This document shows positions 37,329-48,174 of a stretch of 64,000 nt of DNA, piece by piece; the first letter of the stretch is position 1, and every line of letters starts with the position of its first letter. This DNA comes from Pseudomonas sp. FP453 (GTDB lineage Bacteria > Pseudomonadota > Gammaproteobacteria > Pseudomonadales > Pseudomonadaceae). The stretch lies in the NCBI RefSeq assembly GCF_030687495.1, contig NZ_CP117435.1, forward strand, positions 5,336,501 through 5,400,500, given 5' to 3'. The position numbers and the translations under genes were made by a program. The notes under the pieces are model-generated. The model was not told the DNA's origin and ran no database searches. It was given only the letters and a program-made list of their open reading frames with translations.

Positions 37329-39767
37329 TCAGGTGGGCTTGGCTTCGGCCAGCGCCTGCTGCGCCAGCTCCTTCTCCGCTTCCTTCAGGTCTTCCTCACT
37401 GATCATCTCCGCAATCACCCGCAAACGCTCAACCACCCGCGCATTGACCGAGCCTTCCGGGAACTGCCCTTCCGCATCCGGCGCACCGGCCGGCTCGCCC
37501 ACCAGCAGGCTCAAGGCTTCATCCGCCTGGCGCACCGCATAGATATGGAATTGCCCGGCGCGTACCGCCTGCAACACCTTCTCATCAAGCATCAGCGTGG
37601 CCACGTTGGCCTGGGGAATGATCGCCCCCTGCTCGCCGGTCAAACCGCGCGCTTCGCACAGGCGGAAGAAACCTTCGATCTTCTCGTTGACCCCGCCCAC
37701 CGCCTGCACTTCACCAAACTGGTTGATCGAACCGGTGATGGCAAAGCACTGCTTTAGCGGCGTTTTCGACAGGGCCGAGATCAAGGTGCACGCCTCGCCC
37801 AGCGACGCACTGTCACCGTCCACGTAACCGTAGGACTGTTCCAGCGCGATGCTCGCCGAGATCGCCAGCGGGAATTCCTGGGCATAACGGCTACCGAGGT
37901 AACCGGTGAGGATCATCACGCCCTTGGAGTGAATCGGCTGGCCGAGGTTGACCTCACGCTCGATGTCGACAATACCGCTGCCGCCCGGGTACACCGTGGC
38001 GGAAATCCGCGCCGGCACGCCAAAGGCCGAGTCACCGACTTCCAGCACCGTCAGCCCGTTGCACTTGCCCACCGCGGCACCGTCGGTGTCGATCAGGATC
38101 ACCCCGGCGAGCATGTCGTCGAGAATCCGCGCCGACACACGCCCGGTACGGGTGGCCTTGGCCTTGAGCGCACGCTCGATGTGCCCGGCATCGGTCATCT
38201 CGTCGCCGGCCAGGTGGCGAATGAAATCCGCCTCGCTCACCAGCTGGAACAAATCACCGATACGCGCCGACAAACGGCCCTGATGCTCCGCCAACCGTGC
38301 GCTGTAGGTGGCCAACCGCGCCACCGCATCCGAGGTCAGCGGCGCCATGCCTTCTTCCGAGGTGCGGGTCTTGAGCAACTGCGCGAACTGCTCCAGGCTT
38401 TCGTCCACCATCGGGATGTCTTCGTCGAAGTCCACCAGCACGCGGAACATCTCCTGGAAGTCCGGGTCGGCGTCCTGCAACGCGTAGTACAACTGGCGCG
38501 AGCCAATGATGATCACCTTGACCTGCAACGGGATCATCTGCGGGTTGAGGGTCACGGTGGCCAGGCGGCCCAGCTCGCCCAGCGGCGATTCCATCTTCAG
38601 CTTGCGCGATTGCAGGGAGCGCTTGAGGGCGTCCCACACAAACGGCTCGCTGAGCATTTTCTCGGCTTCAAGGATCAGGAAACCACCGTTGGCGCGGTGC
38701 AAAGCGCCCGGGCGCAACTGGCGATAGGTGGTGTAGAGCGCGCCCTGGTCGGTGCTGTATTCGATACGGCCGAACAGGTTGTCGTAGGTCGGGTGCGGTT
38801 CGAACACCACGGGCGCGCCGCCGTTGACCGGATGGCCCACCACCAGGCTTGGGCAGTATTGCTCTTCGAGCAACTTGCGCGCCTGGGCGTCGGTCTTGGC
38901 GTCGTCCACCAATTGCTCGACCACGGTCTTGAGCAGGTACACCTGCATGGCTTGCAGGTAACCGCAGACGGCGGCGTTTTCCGCGTATTTTTCCGACAGC
39001 GGCGCGAGCAAAGGCTGTAGGGCCAGGGTGATGGTTTCTTCGTTGAACTGGCGCAGTTGGTTGTTGGACTCACGCTTCCACTGCGGCAGGCTGGCCAGCT
39101 CCTCGTTGAGACGCTCTTCCAGCTCGGAAATATCCGTGTGGAAACGCTCGCGGTCGGCTTCCGGCAGCTGGGAGAACTCCGCCTCGTCCAGGGCCTTGCC
39201 GTCGAGCATCGGCGTGAACGCGATGTTGGAGCTGTCGCGGTAGAGCGCCACGTCCTTTTCCAGGGCCAGGCGCTCGATCACGTCCAGGGCCTTGTCGTAA
39301 CGCTGGTTGAAGGCGCGGTCGATGGCACTTTTGCGTTGCTGGTAAGTGGGGTGTTCGAAGACCGCCGGAAAGGTGGCCGTCAGGTTGTCGACCAACCCGT
39401 TGATGTCGTTGATGAACGCCGCCGCAGCGCCGCCGGGCAATTCCAGGGCGCGGGGTTCGCGCGGCTCATCGAAATTGTTCACGTAGACCCAGTCCGACGG
39501 GGTCTGCAGGCGTTTGCCTTCAGCCTTCAGGTAGCGTTTGACGAACGAGAAGCGGCCAGTGCCCGGCTCGCCCATGACAAACACGTTGTAACCGGGGCGT
39601 GGCATGGCCACACCGAACTGCAACGCTTCAACCGCACGTTCCTGGCCAAGCACACCGCGAAAGGGCTCCAAATCATTGGTGGTCGAGAAGCTGAACTGTT
39701 CAGCGGAGAAAGGGCGAGTCAGCGCTTCGGGCGCTAGACGCAAGCTGGCAGCAACAGGATCAGGCAT
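37329..39767 (-). CDS. Lon-like AAA+ protease (AsrA-type)
   Basis: An 812-residue ATP-dependent protease of the LonB-like AAA_32 group. Order: N-terminal domain, AAA+ module with Walker A GEPGTGRF (about residue 68), and a C-terminal Lon protease domain with the catalytic serine in YGYVDGDSASLGEACTL and the lysine in GGVNEKIEGFFRL. The length is near normal for the group, which in P. aeruginosa includes AsrA of the aminoglycoside and heat stress response. AAGGA lies 8 bases before the ATG. Confidence 0.88.
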   Translation of the reverse strand: MPDPVAASLRLAPEALTRPFSAEQFSFSTTNDLEPFRGVLGQERAVEALQFGVAMPRPGYNVFVMGEPGTGRFSFVKRYLKAEGKRLQTPSDWVYVNNFDEPREPRALELPGGAAAAFINDINGLVDNLTATFPAVFEHPTYQQRKSAIDRAFNQRYDKALDVIERLALEKDVALYRDSSNIAFTPMLDGKALDEAEFSQLPEADRERFHTDISELEERLNEELASLPQWKRESNNQLRQFNEETITLALQPLLAPLSEKYAENAAVCGYLQAMQVYLLKTVVEQLVDDAKTDAQARKLLEEQYCPSLVVGHPVNGGAPVVFEPHPTYDNLFGRIEYSTDQGALYTTYRQLRPGALHRANGGFLILEAEKMLSEPFVWDALKRSLQSRKLKMESPLGELGRLATVTLNPQMIPLQVKVIIIGSRQLYYALQDADPDFQEMFRVLVDFDEDIPMVDESLEQFAQLLKTRTSEEGMAPLTSDAVARLATYSARLAEHQGRLSARIGDLFQLVSEADFIRHLAGDEMTDAGHIERALKAKATRTGRVSARILDDMLAGVILIDTDGAAVGKCNGLTVLEVGDSAFGVPARISATVYPGGSGIVDIEREVNLGQPIHSKGVMILTGYLGSRYAQEFPLAISASIALEQSYGYVDGDSASLGEACTLISALSKTPLKQCFAITGSINQFGEVQAVGGVNEKIEGFFRLCEARGLTGEQGAIIPQANVATLMLDEKVLQAVRAGQFHIYAVRQADEALSLLVGEPAGAPDAEGQFPEGSVNARVVERLRVIAEMISEEDLKEAEKELAQQALAEAKPT

Positions 39768-40035
39768 CGGGCTTCCTTACATCAGGCGGGGCAGATGTCG
39801 GCATTCTGGCTCTCGCTTGCGCGCTCTGGCAAGGCGCGTCGTTGGGAAAGCGTGGACACGGAACAGGTCCTACAAAAAAAAGCACGACATCTCTGATTGT
39901 TTTATAAAAAACCACGGAACCCCTTGAACCTGCCTAAACTCCAAACTGCGCGGGTTGGACTAATAACTGGCCCCTAGGGCGCTGCAACGCGCCTGAACCC
40001 TTGTCCATTGGTTTGCACACAAAGAGAACAAAGCT

Positions 40036-40524
40036 ATGAAACGGATCCTTCTCGGTACTCTCTTCACCGTTGTCTCCCTCAATGCAATGGCAGAATCGCC
40101 AGGCGGCCCGAACTGCGGTTGGGGCAACATGCTGTTCGAAGGCCAGCGCGGCACGCCAGCCCACTTCCTGGCTTCCACCACCAACGGCACGTCCGGCAAC
40201 GCCACCTTCGGCATGACCTCGGGCACCAACGGTTGCAGCACCAACAGCGCCCTGACCTATGGCGGCAAGTCCTGGATTGCCATGAATGGCATGATGAACG
40301 AGCTGTCCGAAGACATGGCCAAGGGCAATGGCGAAGCGCTGACCACCTACGCGGTGGTACTGGGCGTGGCGCCGGAAGATCGCGAGCACTTCGCGGCCGT
40401 GACCCACGAGCACTTCCAGCAGATCTTCAGCAAGGCTGACGTGACCGCTGACGACGTGCACAACAACACCCTGTCTGTACTGAAAAGCGATGCCCGCTTG
40501 GCGAAATACGCGACCCAAGCTTAA
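40036..40524 (+). CDS. DUF3015 family exported protein
   Basis: A 162-residue protein with a signal peptide (MKRILLGTLFTVVSLNAMAE) and the DUF3015 pattern: GPNCGWGNMLFEGQ, then TSGTNGCSTNSALTYG. Its cysteines may pair in the periplasm. It has its own promoter region and a strong terminator. Function unknown. Confidence 0.9.
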   Translation: MKRILLGTLFTVVSLNAMAESPGGPNCGWGNMLFEGQRGTPAHFLASTTNGTSGNATFGMTSGTNGCSTNSALTYGGKSWIAMNGMMNELSEDMAKGNGEALTTYAVVLGVAPEDREHFAAVTHEHFQQIFSKADVTADDVHNNTLSVLKSDARLAKYATQA

Positions 40525-40532
40525 GCTCGACC

Positions 40533-40566
40533 AGCCCGCGCCTCTCCAGGCGCGGGCTGTATTTTT
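40533..40566 (+). terminator. Terminator after the DUF3015 gene
   Basis: AGCCCGCGCC and GGCGCGGGCT form a 10-bp stem with a 6-base loop, followed by GTATTTTT. Confidence 0.85.
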
Positions 40567-40614
40567 GGACCCGCCCCCTTTTGGGTCTCACTTTTCCGAC
40601 TTTAAGTTGCCCCT

Positions 40615-42468
40615 ATGCTCAAACGCTTTGCCTGGATGGCACTCTTCGCCTGCGCCCCGCTGTACGCGGCCCCGCATCTTGATGATCAACGTTTGCAGCA
40701 ACTGGCCAACGATCCGTTCTGGCTATCTTTGGGCCATTACGAAGCCGGCAAAATCAGTGGCTGGCGCAGTTACGTCAGCGAGCAGAAGTTCTTTCTCGCC
40801 ACCGATGGCGCGCACCACCCCGACGCCGAACTCAAGGCCACCGTTGACGCGTTGTACGCGCCGGCCAGCCTCGGCGAAAAACACGCCCAATGCGTCTACC
40901 CCGCACGTACCCGCTGGCTCAAGGATCAGTTGCACCTGACCGACCTGCCCGCCGTGGACTGCAAAGAATTCAAGCAATGGTTCAAGGACGTCGCCCCCCA
41001 TAGCGCGGTGATGATCTTCCCGGCGGCCTACCTCAACAGCCCGTCGTCGATGTTTGGCCATACCTTGCTGCGCATCGACCAGGCCGATGTGCAGAGAGAC
41101 AAGACCGCCCTGCTCAGCTACGCGATCAACTTCGGTGCCTATATCGAAGGCTCGGACAACAGCATCCTCTACGCCTGGAAAGGCCTGATGGGCGGCTACC
41201 CCGGCCTGTTCGCGCTGGTGCCGTACCAGGAAAAACTCTCCGAATACCGCAGCCTGGAGAACCGCGACCTGTGGGAATACCGCCTCAACCTCACGCAGGT
41301 CGAGACCGAGCGCATGGTCGAGCACGTGTGGGAGCTCAAGCAGATCAAGTTCGACTATTTCTTCTTCGACGAAAACTGCTCCTATCGCCTGCTGGAACTG
41401 CTGCAAGTGGCGCGCCCCGGCCTGCGCCTGACCGAACAGTTCCCGCTGACCGCGATCCCCACCGACACCGTAAAAGCCGTCAAGGATGCCGGCCTGGTTG
41501 AAAAGATCGACTATCGGCCTTCCCGCGAACGCGAGTTGCTGGAGCGTGCCAAGCCGCTGGACAGCGATGAACAGCAATGGGTACTGAAAGTCAGCGATGA
41601 CCAGAAGCAATTGCAAGAGCCGGCGTTCAAGGCCCTCGCCAAAGACCGCCAGGCCCTGATCATCGACGCCGCCTACCGCCTCGGCCGTTATCGCGCCAAC
41701 GGCCTGGAACGCGACCCTGCCCGCTCCCAACGCAGCTTCGAACTGCTGCGCGCGATCAACCAGAACCCCGCGCCCGACCTCAAGATCACCCCGCCCGGCC
41801 TGCCGGAAAACGGCCATGAATCGCGCACCTGGCAAGCCGGCATCGGCACCCGGGGCGACAAGGCCTTTGGTGAATACGGCCTGCGCATGGCCTACCACGA
41901 CCTCAACGACAACGCCGAAGGCTTCCCCCTCGGCGCACAGATCGAAATCCTGCAAATGAAACTGCGCCAGTACGAAAGCAACCACTGGCAATTGCAGCAA
42001 CTGGACCTGGCCACCATCCGCTCCCTGACCCCGCGCAACGCCCTGTTGCAACCGCTGTCATGGCAAGTCACTGGCGGCCTGGAGCGCGTCCCCGGCAAAC
42101 ACGACGACGAAACCCTGGTCGCCCACGTCAACGGCGGCGCCGGCGGCACCTGGCAACTGCGCGACGACATGCTCGGCTTCGCCCTCGGCACCGTGCGCGT
42201 GGAACACAACAATGACTTCAACGAAGCCATCTCACCCGCGGCCGGGTTTAACACCGGTGTGCTGTGGAGGAATCCGCTGGGCAACTTGAGCCTGGAGGCC
42301 AAAGGGGATTTTTTCACCAATGGTGAAGTGCGCCGCAGCCTCAGCCTGAACCAACAGTGGGAACTGTCGCGCAACCTGGGTGTGCGCTTGAGTGCGCAGC
42401 GTGAGTACAGCCACCTGTCGACGCCGGTGAATGAAGTGATGCTGGAAGTGAAGTGGTATCACTACTAA
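40615..42468 (+). CDS. DUF4105 family envelope protein
   Basis: A 617-residue exported protein. The signal peptide is MLKRFAWMALFACAPLYAAP. The DUF4105 (Lnb N-terminal periplasmic-type) domain spans about residues 110-300 with SSMFGHTLLRID and the later FFDENCSYRLLELL; the His and Cys are the likely catalytic pair, as in Lnb transacylases. The last 200 residues look like a beta-barrel closing with MLEVKWYHY. It probably acts at the outer membrane or periplasm on lipids or lipoproteins; this is inferred. Confidence 0.85.
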   Translation: MLKRFAWMALFACAPLYAAPHLDDQRLQQLANDPFWLSLGHYEAGKISGWRSYVSEQKFFLATDGAHHPDAELKATVDALYAPASLGEKHAQCVYPARTRWLKDQLHLTDLPAVDCKEFKQWFKDVAPHSAVMIFPAAYLNSPSSMFGHTLLRIDQADVQRDKTALLSYAINFGAYIEGSDNSILYAWKGLMGGYPGLFALVPYQEKLSEYRSLENRDLWEYRLNLTQVETERMVEHVWELKQIKFDYFFFDENCSYRLLELLQVARPGLRLTEQFPLTAIPTDTVKAVKDAGLVEKIDYRPSRERELLERAKPLDSDEQQWVLKVSDDQKQLQEPAFKALAKDRQALIIDAAYRLGRYRANGLERDPARSQRSFELLRAINQNPAPDLKITPPGLPENGHESRTWQAGIGTRGDKAFGEYGLRMAYHDLNDNAEGFPLGAQIEILQMKLRQYESNHWQLQQLDLATIRSLTPRNALLQPLSWQVTGGLERVPGKHDDETLVAHVNGGAGGTWQLRDDMLGFALGTVRVEHNNDFNEAISPAAGFNTGVLWRNPLGNLSLEAKGDFFTNGEVRRSLSLNQQWELSRNLGVRLSAQREYSHLSTPVNEVMLEVKWYHY

Positions 42469-42499
42469 CCAAGCCCCAAACCTAAATACAGATCCAAAA

Positions 42500-42588
42500 T
42501 GTGGGAGCGGGCTTGCCCGCGATGGCGGTGTATCAGCCAAGTCTCCAGTGACTGACACACTGCAATCGCGGGCAAGCCCGCTCCCACA
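42500..42588. repeat. REPIN 2 (GC-rich variant)
   Basis: TGTGGGAGCGGGCTTGCCCG and its inverted partner, the variant with CGGGC in place of CTGGC. Confidence 0.85.
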
Positions 42589-42632
42589 TGGGTCTACGGT
42601 TATTCAGATAGCTATCAGGGAGTTCCAACAAC

Positions 42633-42926
42633 ATGGCCGTTACCTGCACCACCCTCGACGAAGTCCGCAGCAACATCGACCGCCTCGACCAGCAAATCGT
42701 CACCCTGCTCGCCGAACGCGGCCAATACGTCTCCCAAGCCGCTCGCTTCAAAAAAGACACCGACAGCGTCAAGGCCCCGCAGCGGGTTGAACAGGTCATC
42801 GCCAAAGTGCGCAACCTGTCCAATACCGTGGGCGCCAACCCGGACGTCACCGAACAGGTCTATCGCGCCATGATTGCGGCATTTATCCAGCAGGAGCTGG
42901 CTGAGCATGCGGCTTTGACGACATAA
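42633..42926 (+). CDS. Chorismate mutase, AroQ class
   Basis: A 97-residue all-helical protein. VRSNIDRLDQQIVTLLAERG then FKKDT, QRVEQVI and FIQQELAEH give the Arg, Arg, Lys, Glu and Gln positions expected of AroQ enzymes. It turns chorismate into prephenate, or could be a PchB-like pyruvate lyase; no salicylate genes are nearby. AGGGAG lies 11 bases before the ATG. Confidence 0.85.
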   Translation: MAVTCTTLDEVRSNIDRLDQQIVTLLAERGQYVSQAARFKKDTDSVKAPQRVEQVIAKVRNLSNTVGANPDVTEQVYRAMIAAFIQQELAEHAALTT

Positions 42927-43014
42927 CATCTTTCTCACCTCCCTTTCACAACGCCCCGACAATCCTCTATCTAGACTTCTCCCCATCAGCCGGTAGCCGG
43001 CCAGGGAGTCTGTC

Positions 43015-43371
43015 ATGTGGCGGTATGCGGTATTGCTGTGTTCGGTGATGTGGCTGGCGGGTTGCCAATCAACCCATCAGGACTTATTGGCCAAAGGTTA
43101 TCCACCGGCATTCGCCGATGGCTTTGACGACGGTTGCAGCAGCGGTCGCCAGGCGGCTGGCGTGATTACCGGGGAGTTTCGCAAGAACGTCCCGCGTTAT
43201 CTGAAAGACCGCGAGTACGCCGAAGGTTGGGAAGACGGCTTTCGCCAGTGCAAGGCCATGCGCGAGAACGAAGAGCTGCGCGACTACAAGGACAATCACT
43301 GGGACGACCGTGAGCGCGCCTGGCAGCATGAGAAAGACCGCGATGCCGCCAGGGCCTATCGTTCGCAATAG
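43015..43371 (+). CDS. Small lipoprotein of unknown function
   Basis: A 118-residue protein with a lipobox (VMWLAGCQST; Cys17). The mature part is very polar and rich in Asp, Glu, Arg and Trp (REYAEGWEDGFRQCKAMREN). GGGAG lies 7 bases before the ATG. No family was recognised beyond similar Pseudomonas proteins. Confidence 0.78.
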   Translation: MWRYAVLLCSVMWLAGCQSTHQDLLAKGYPPAFADGFDDGCSSGRQAAGVITGEFRKNVPRYLKDREYAEGWEDGFRQCKAMRENEELRDYKDNHWDDRERAWQHEKDRDAARAYRSQ

Positions 43372-43441
43372 GTCGCTTTCAGACATCCACTGAAACTAAA
43401 GCGCAGCGAATATGGCCGAAACTCCATTGAGGGAGACTGTC

Positions 43442-45291
<1,850 letters not shown>

Positions 45292-45487
45292 TTAAATGAG
45301 ATTGGGCCGGACTTTATCAATTCATGTCGCACTGCGACAGGGCAAAATGTCGCCTTTGTGAATTTAAATGGTGCATTTGATATAAATAAACCGGAAATCC
45401 AGGGCTTTCATGCACCCAAACGGGGATCGAAGACCCCGTCTTTGCACCCGTATAGACGCCACCTCAAGCCACGCCGGACTCACCGCC

Positions 45488-46045
45488 TCAATGGCCACAC
45501 GCGGCAGGCGCCTGATACCAATTGAACTTGAGAAAGCCACGACTCAACTCGTCGATGAGGGATCTGTCGACTTCGTCGGCAATGCCATTTTTATCCACGT
45601 CGATATCAGAGAATGTGTCCAGCACATGGTCGCCGTCGCTGTCATAGGCCGCGGCTTTATAGGTGGTGACGGTTCGTCCGTTGAGCCCCAGTTGCTCGGT
45701 GAACTCCAGCCGCACACTACTCGGTTTGCCGTCGCTACCGAATTGCTCGACCGAAAGGGTCAGGATCCGCCGCATCAGGGCGTGCTGATTAAGCCATTTG
45801 AGCTTGAGGAAGTCGTCAGCGAACTGCTTGAGCATGAACCTATCCTGCACGCTCGGGTTGCCATCGAAGTCGATGTCGCCGGCACACTGGACATCGACTT
45901 TTGCATCACCGGTCAGATCGACCGCCAGGGCATGATGGATCAACTGGTCGGGGGCCGAACCCTGCTTCTGGTAAAAATACAGGTTCACCGTGTCGATTTT
46001 GTCGTTTCCGCTTCGATCCTGGCCGACCACTGTCAAGTAACGCAT
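45488..46045 (-). CDS. Protein with EF-hand-like calcium-binding loops
   Basis: A 185-residue protein starting MRYLTVVGQDRSGNDKIDTV. At least four acidic loops follow the D-x-[DNS]-G-D pattern: DRSGNDKID, DLTGDAKVD, DIDFDGNPSV, and the pair DSDGDHVLD and DVDKNGIAD. They resemble EF-hand or dockerin-type repeats, so calcium binding is likely. No signal peptide is visible. The start is set at 46045 because GGAGGAG lies 7 bases upstream; the frame is open further back. Role unknown. Confidence 0.7.
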   Translation of the reverse strand: MRYLTVVGQDRSGNDKIDTVNLYFYQKQGSAPDQLIHHALAVDLTGDAKVDVQCAGDIDFDGNPSVQDRFMLKQFADDFLKLKWLNQHALMRRILTLSVEQFGSDGKPSSVRLEFTEQLGLNGRTVTTYKAAAYDSDGDHVLDTFSDIDVDKNGIADEVDRSLIDELSRGFLKFNWYQAPAACGH

Positions 46046-46183
46046 ACCCCTGCTCCTCCATAAGTAATAGCTGCTCATGCTAGAGATTGGGACTGGCGTG
46101 TCACAGGTATCGAGCTCGCTGGAGCCCGTCGGAAAAGCCGACACGGCTCGCCCCTCGAAACGCCAAACCGCACGCAAAAAAAA

Positions 46184-46209
46184 CGGAGCCCGAAGGCTCC
46201 GCTTTTTCA
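46184..46209. terminator. Terminator of ettA (works in either direction by shape)
   Basis: CGGAGCC-CGAA-GGCTCCG with an A-tract on one side and CTTTTTC on the other. It lies 15 bp after the ettA stop. Confidence 0.8.
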
Positions 46210-46224
46210 AACCACCAACCCGAA

Positions 46225-47889
46225 TCAGGCCAGTTTTTTGTGACGCACGCGGTGCGGCTGGGCAGCAGCATCGCCCAAGCGCTTCTTACGGTCCGCTTCA
46301 TACTCGGTGTAGTTACCTTCGAAGAACACCGCTTGCGAGTCGTCTTCGTACGCCAGGATGTGGGTCGCGACACGGTCAAGGAACCACCGATCGTGAGAGA
46401 TCACAATGGCGGCGCCCGGGAAGTCCAGCAGGGCCTCTTCCAGGGAACGCAGGGTTTCAACGTCGAGGTCGTTGGACGGTTCGTCGAGCAGCAGGACGTT
46501 GCCGCCCTCTTTCAAGGTCAGGGCCAGGTGCAAGCGACCGCGCTCACCACCGGACAGGTCCTTGACGAACTTCTGCTGGTCGCCCCCCTTGAAGTTGAAA
46601 CGACCAACATAGGTACGCGACGGGATTTCATAGTTGCCGATGCGGATCTGGTCGGAACCGTCGGAAATCTGCTGGAACACGGTCTTGCTGCCGTCGAGGT
46701 CTTCGCGGCTCTGGTCCACACAGGCCAGTTGCACGGTTTCGCCGATCTCGATGCTGCCGGAGTCCGGGGTTTCCTTGCCCATCAGCATGCGGAACAGTGT
46801 GGATTTACCCGCACCGTTACCACCAATAACGCCGACGATCGCGCCTTTTGGCATGGAGAACGACAGGTTGTCGATCAGCACGCGGTCGCCATAGCCTTTG
46901 GACACGTTCTTGAACTCGATGACCTTGTCACCCAGGCGCGGACCGGCCGGGATGTAGATCTCGTTGGTTTCCGAACGCTTCTGGAATTCCTGCGATTGCA
47001 TTTCTTCGAAGCGTTGCAGACGTGCCTTGGATTTCGACTGGCGGGCCTTGGCGCCTTTGCGCACCCACTCCAGTTCTTCCTTCATGGCTTTTTCGTGGGC
47101 CGATTGCTGCTTGGATTCGGCGGCCAGACGGTCGGACTTGGCTTCCAGCCAACCGGAGTAGTTGCCCTCGTAAGGGATACCGGCGCCACGGTCGAGCTCG
47201 AGGATCCAGCCGGCAACGTTGTCCAGGAAGTACCGGTCGTGCGTGATCGCTACCACGGTGCCCGGGAAGTCGTGGAGGAAATGTTCCAGCCAGGCGACGG
47301 AATCGGCGTCCAAGTGGTTGGTCGGTTCGTCGAGCAGCAGCATGTCGGGGGCCGACAGCAGCAGGCGGCACAGGGCCACACGACGCTTCTCGCCACCGGA
47401 CAGGAATTCGACCTTGGCGTCCCACGCCGGCAGGCGCAGGGCGTCGGCGGCCACTTCGAGCTGGCGCTCCAGGTTGTGGCCATCGCCCGCCTGCAGGATC
47501 GCTTCGAGCTTGGCCTGTTCAGCGGCCAGCTTGTCGAAGTCGGCGTCTTCGTCAGCGTAAGCCGCGTAGACCTCGTCCAGGCGCGCCTGGGCGTTCTTGA
47601 TCACGGCGACGGCTTCTTCCACCACTTCGCGCACGGTCTTGGTCGGGTCCAGGATCGGCTCTTGCGGCAGGTAACCGATGTTCAGCTCGGGCATCGGGCG
47701 GGCTTCGCCTTCGAACTCGGTATCGACGCCGGCCATGATTTTCAGCAGCGTGGACTTACCCGAACCGTTGAGGCCGAGCACGCCGATCTTGGCGCCAGGG
47801 AAGAAGGACAGCGAAATGTTTTTCAGGATTTCCCGCTTCGGCGGAACAACTTTTCCCAGCCGATGCATGGTGAAGACGTATTGAGCCAT
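46225..47889 (-). CDS. ettA: EttA, energy-dependent translational throttle (ABC-F)
   Basis: A 554-residue protein with two ABC ATPase domains: Walker A GLNGSGKST (about residue 40) and GGNGAGKST (about 360), with both signature motifs (LSGGEKRRVAL and LSGGERGRLHL) and an arm/linker between. It has no membrane part. It binds the ribosomal E site and limits translation when ATP is low. The start fits the family (MAQYVFTMHRLGKVVPPKRE). Confidence 0.95.
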   Translation of the reverse strand: MAQYVFTMHRLGKVVPPKREILKNISLSFFPGAKIGVLGLNGSGKSTLLKIMAGVDTEFEGEARPMPELNIGYLPQEPILDPTKTVREVVEEAVAVIKNAQARLDEVYAAYADEDADFDKLAAEQAKLEAILQAGDGHNLERQLEVAADALRLPAWDAKVEFLSGGEKRRVALCRLLLSAPDMLLLDEPTNHLDADSVAWLEHFLHDFPGTVVAITHDRYFLDNVAGWILELDRGAGIPYEGNYSGWLEAKSDRLAAESKQQSAHEKAMKEELEWVRKGAKARQSKSKARLQRFEEMQSQEFQKRSETNEIYIPAGPRLGDKVIEFKNVSKGYGDRVLIDNLSFSMPKGAIVGVIGGNGAGKSTLFRMLMGKETPDSGSIEIGETVQLACVDQSREDLDGSKTVFQQISDGSDQIRIGNYEIPSRTYVGRFNFKGGDQQKFVKDLSGGERGRLHLALTLKEGGNVLLLDEPSNDLDVETLRSLEEALLDFPGAAIVISHDRWFLDRVATHILAYEDDSQAVFFEGNYTEYEADRKKRLGDAAAQPHRVRHKKLA

Positions 47890-48174
47890 GGTGAACCTAG
47901 CGTCAGTGACTGATGAATTAAGCGGGCGAAGCCCGTGTCAGGCCATGCGCCGCGCGGGCCGTTGACGATGATCAATGCCTGCGTGCGGAAAAAAGCCTGA
48001 ATGTCTGGGGCTGGAACGCCCTCGCGTAACCGGCAAAGCTACCTGAATGCGCTTGGTCAGTCCAGCCAAGCGGGGCTGGCACTTTGCCACAACTCAAGGC
48101 ATGCTAGCCGCCCTTCGGCGTCCGGCTTATAGTGCGTGTCGCACGCCAGTCCAGCCAACCCGCAGGATCACAGC

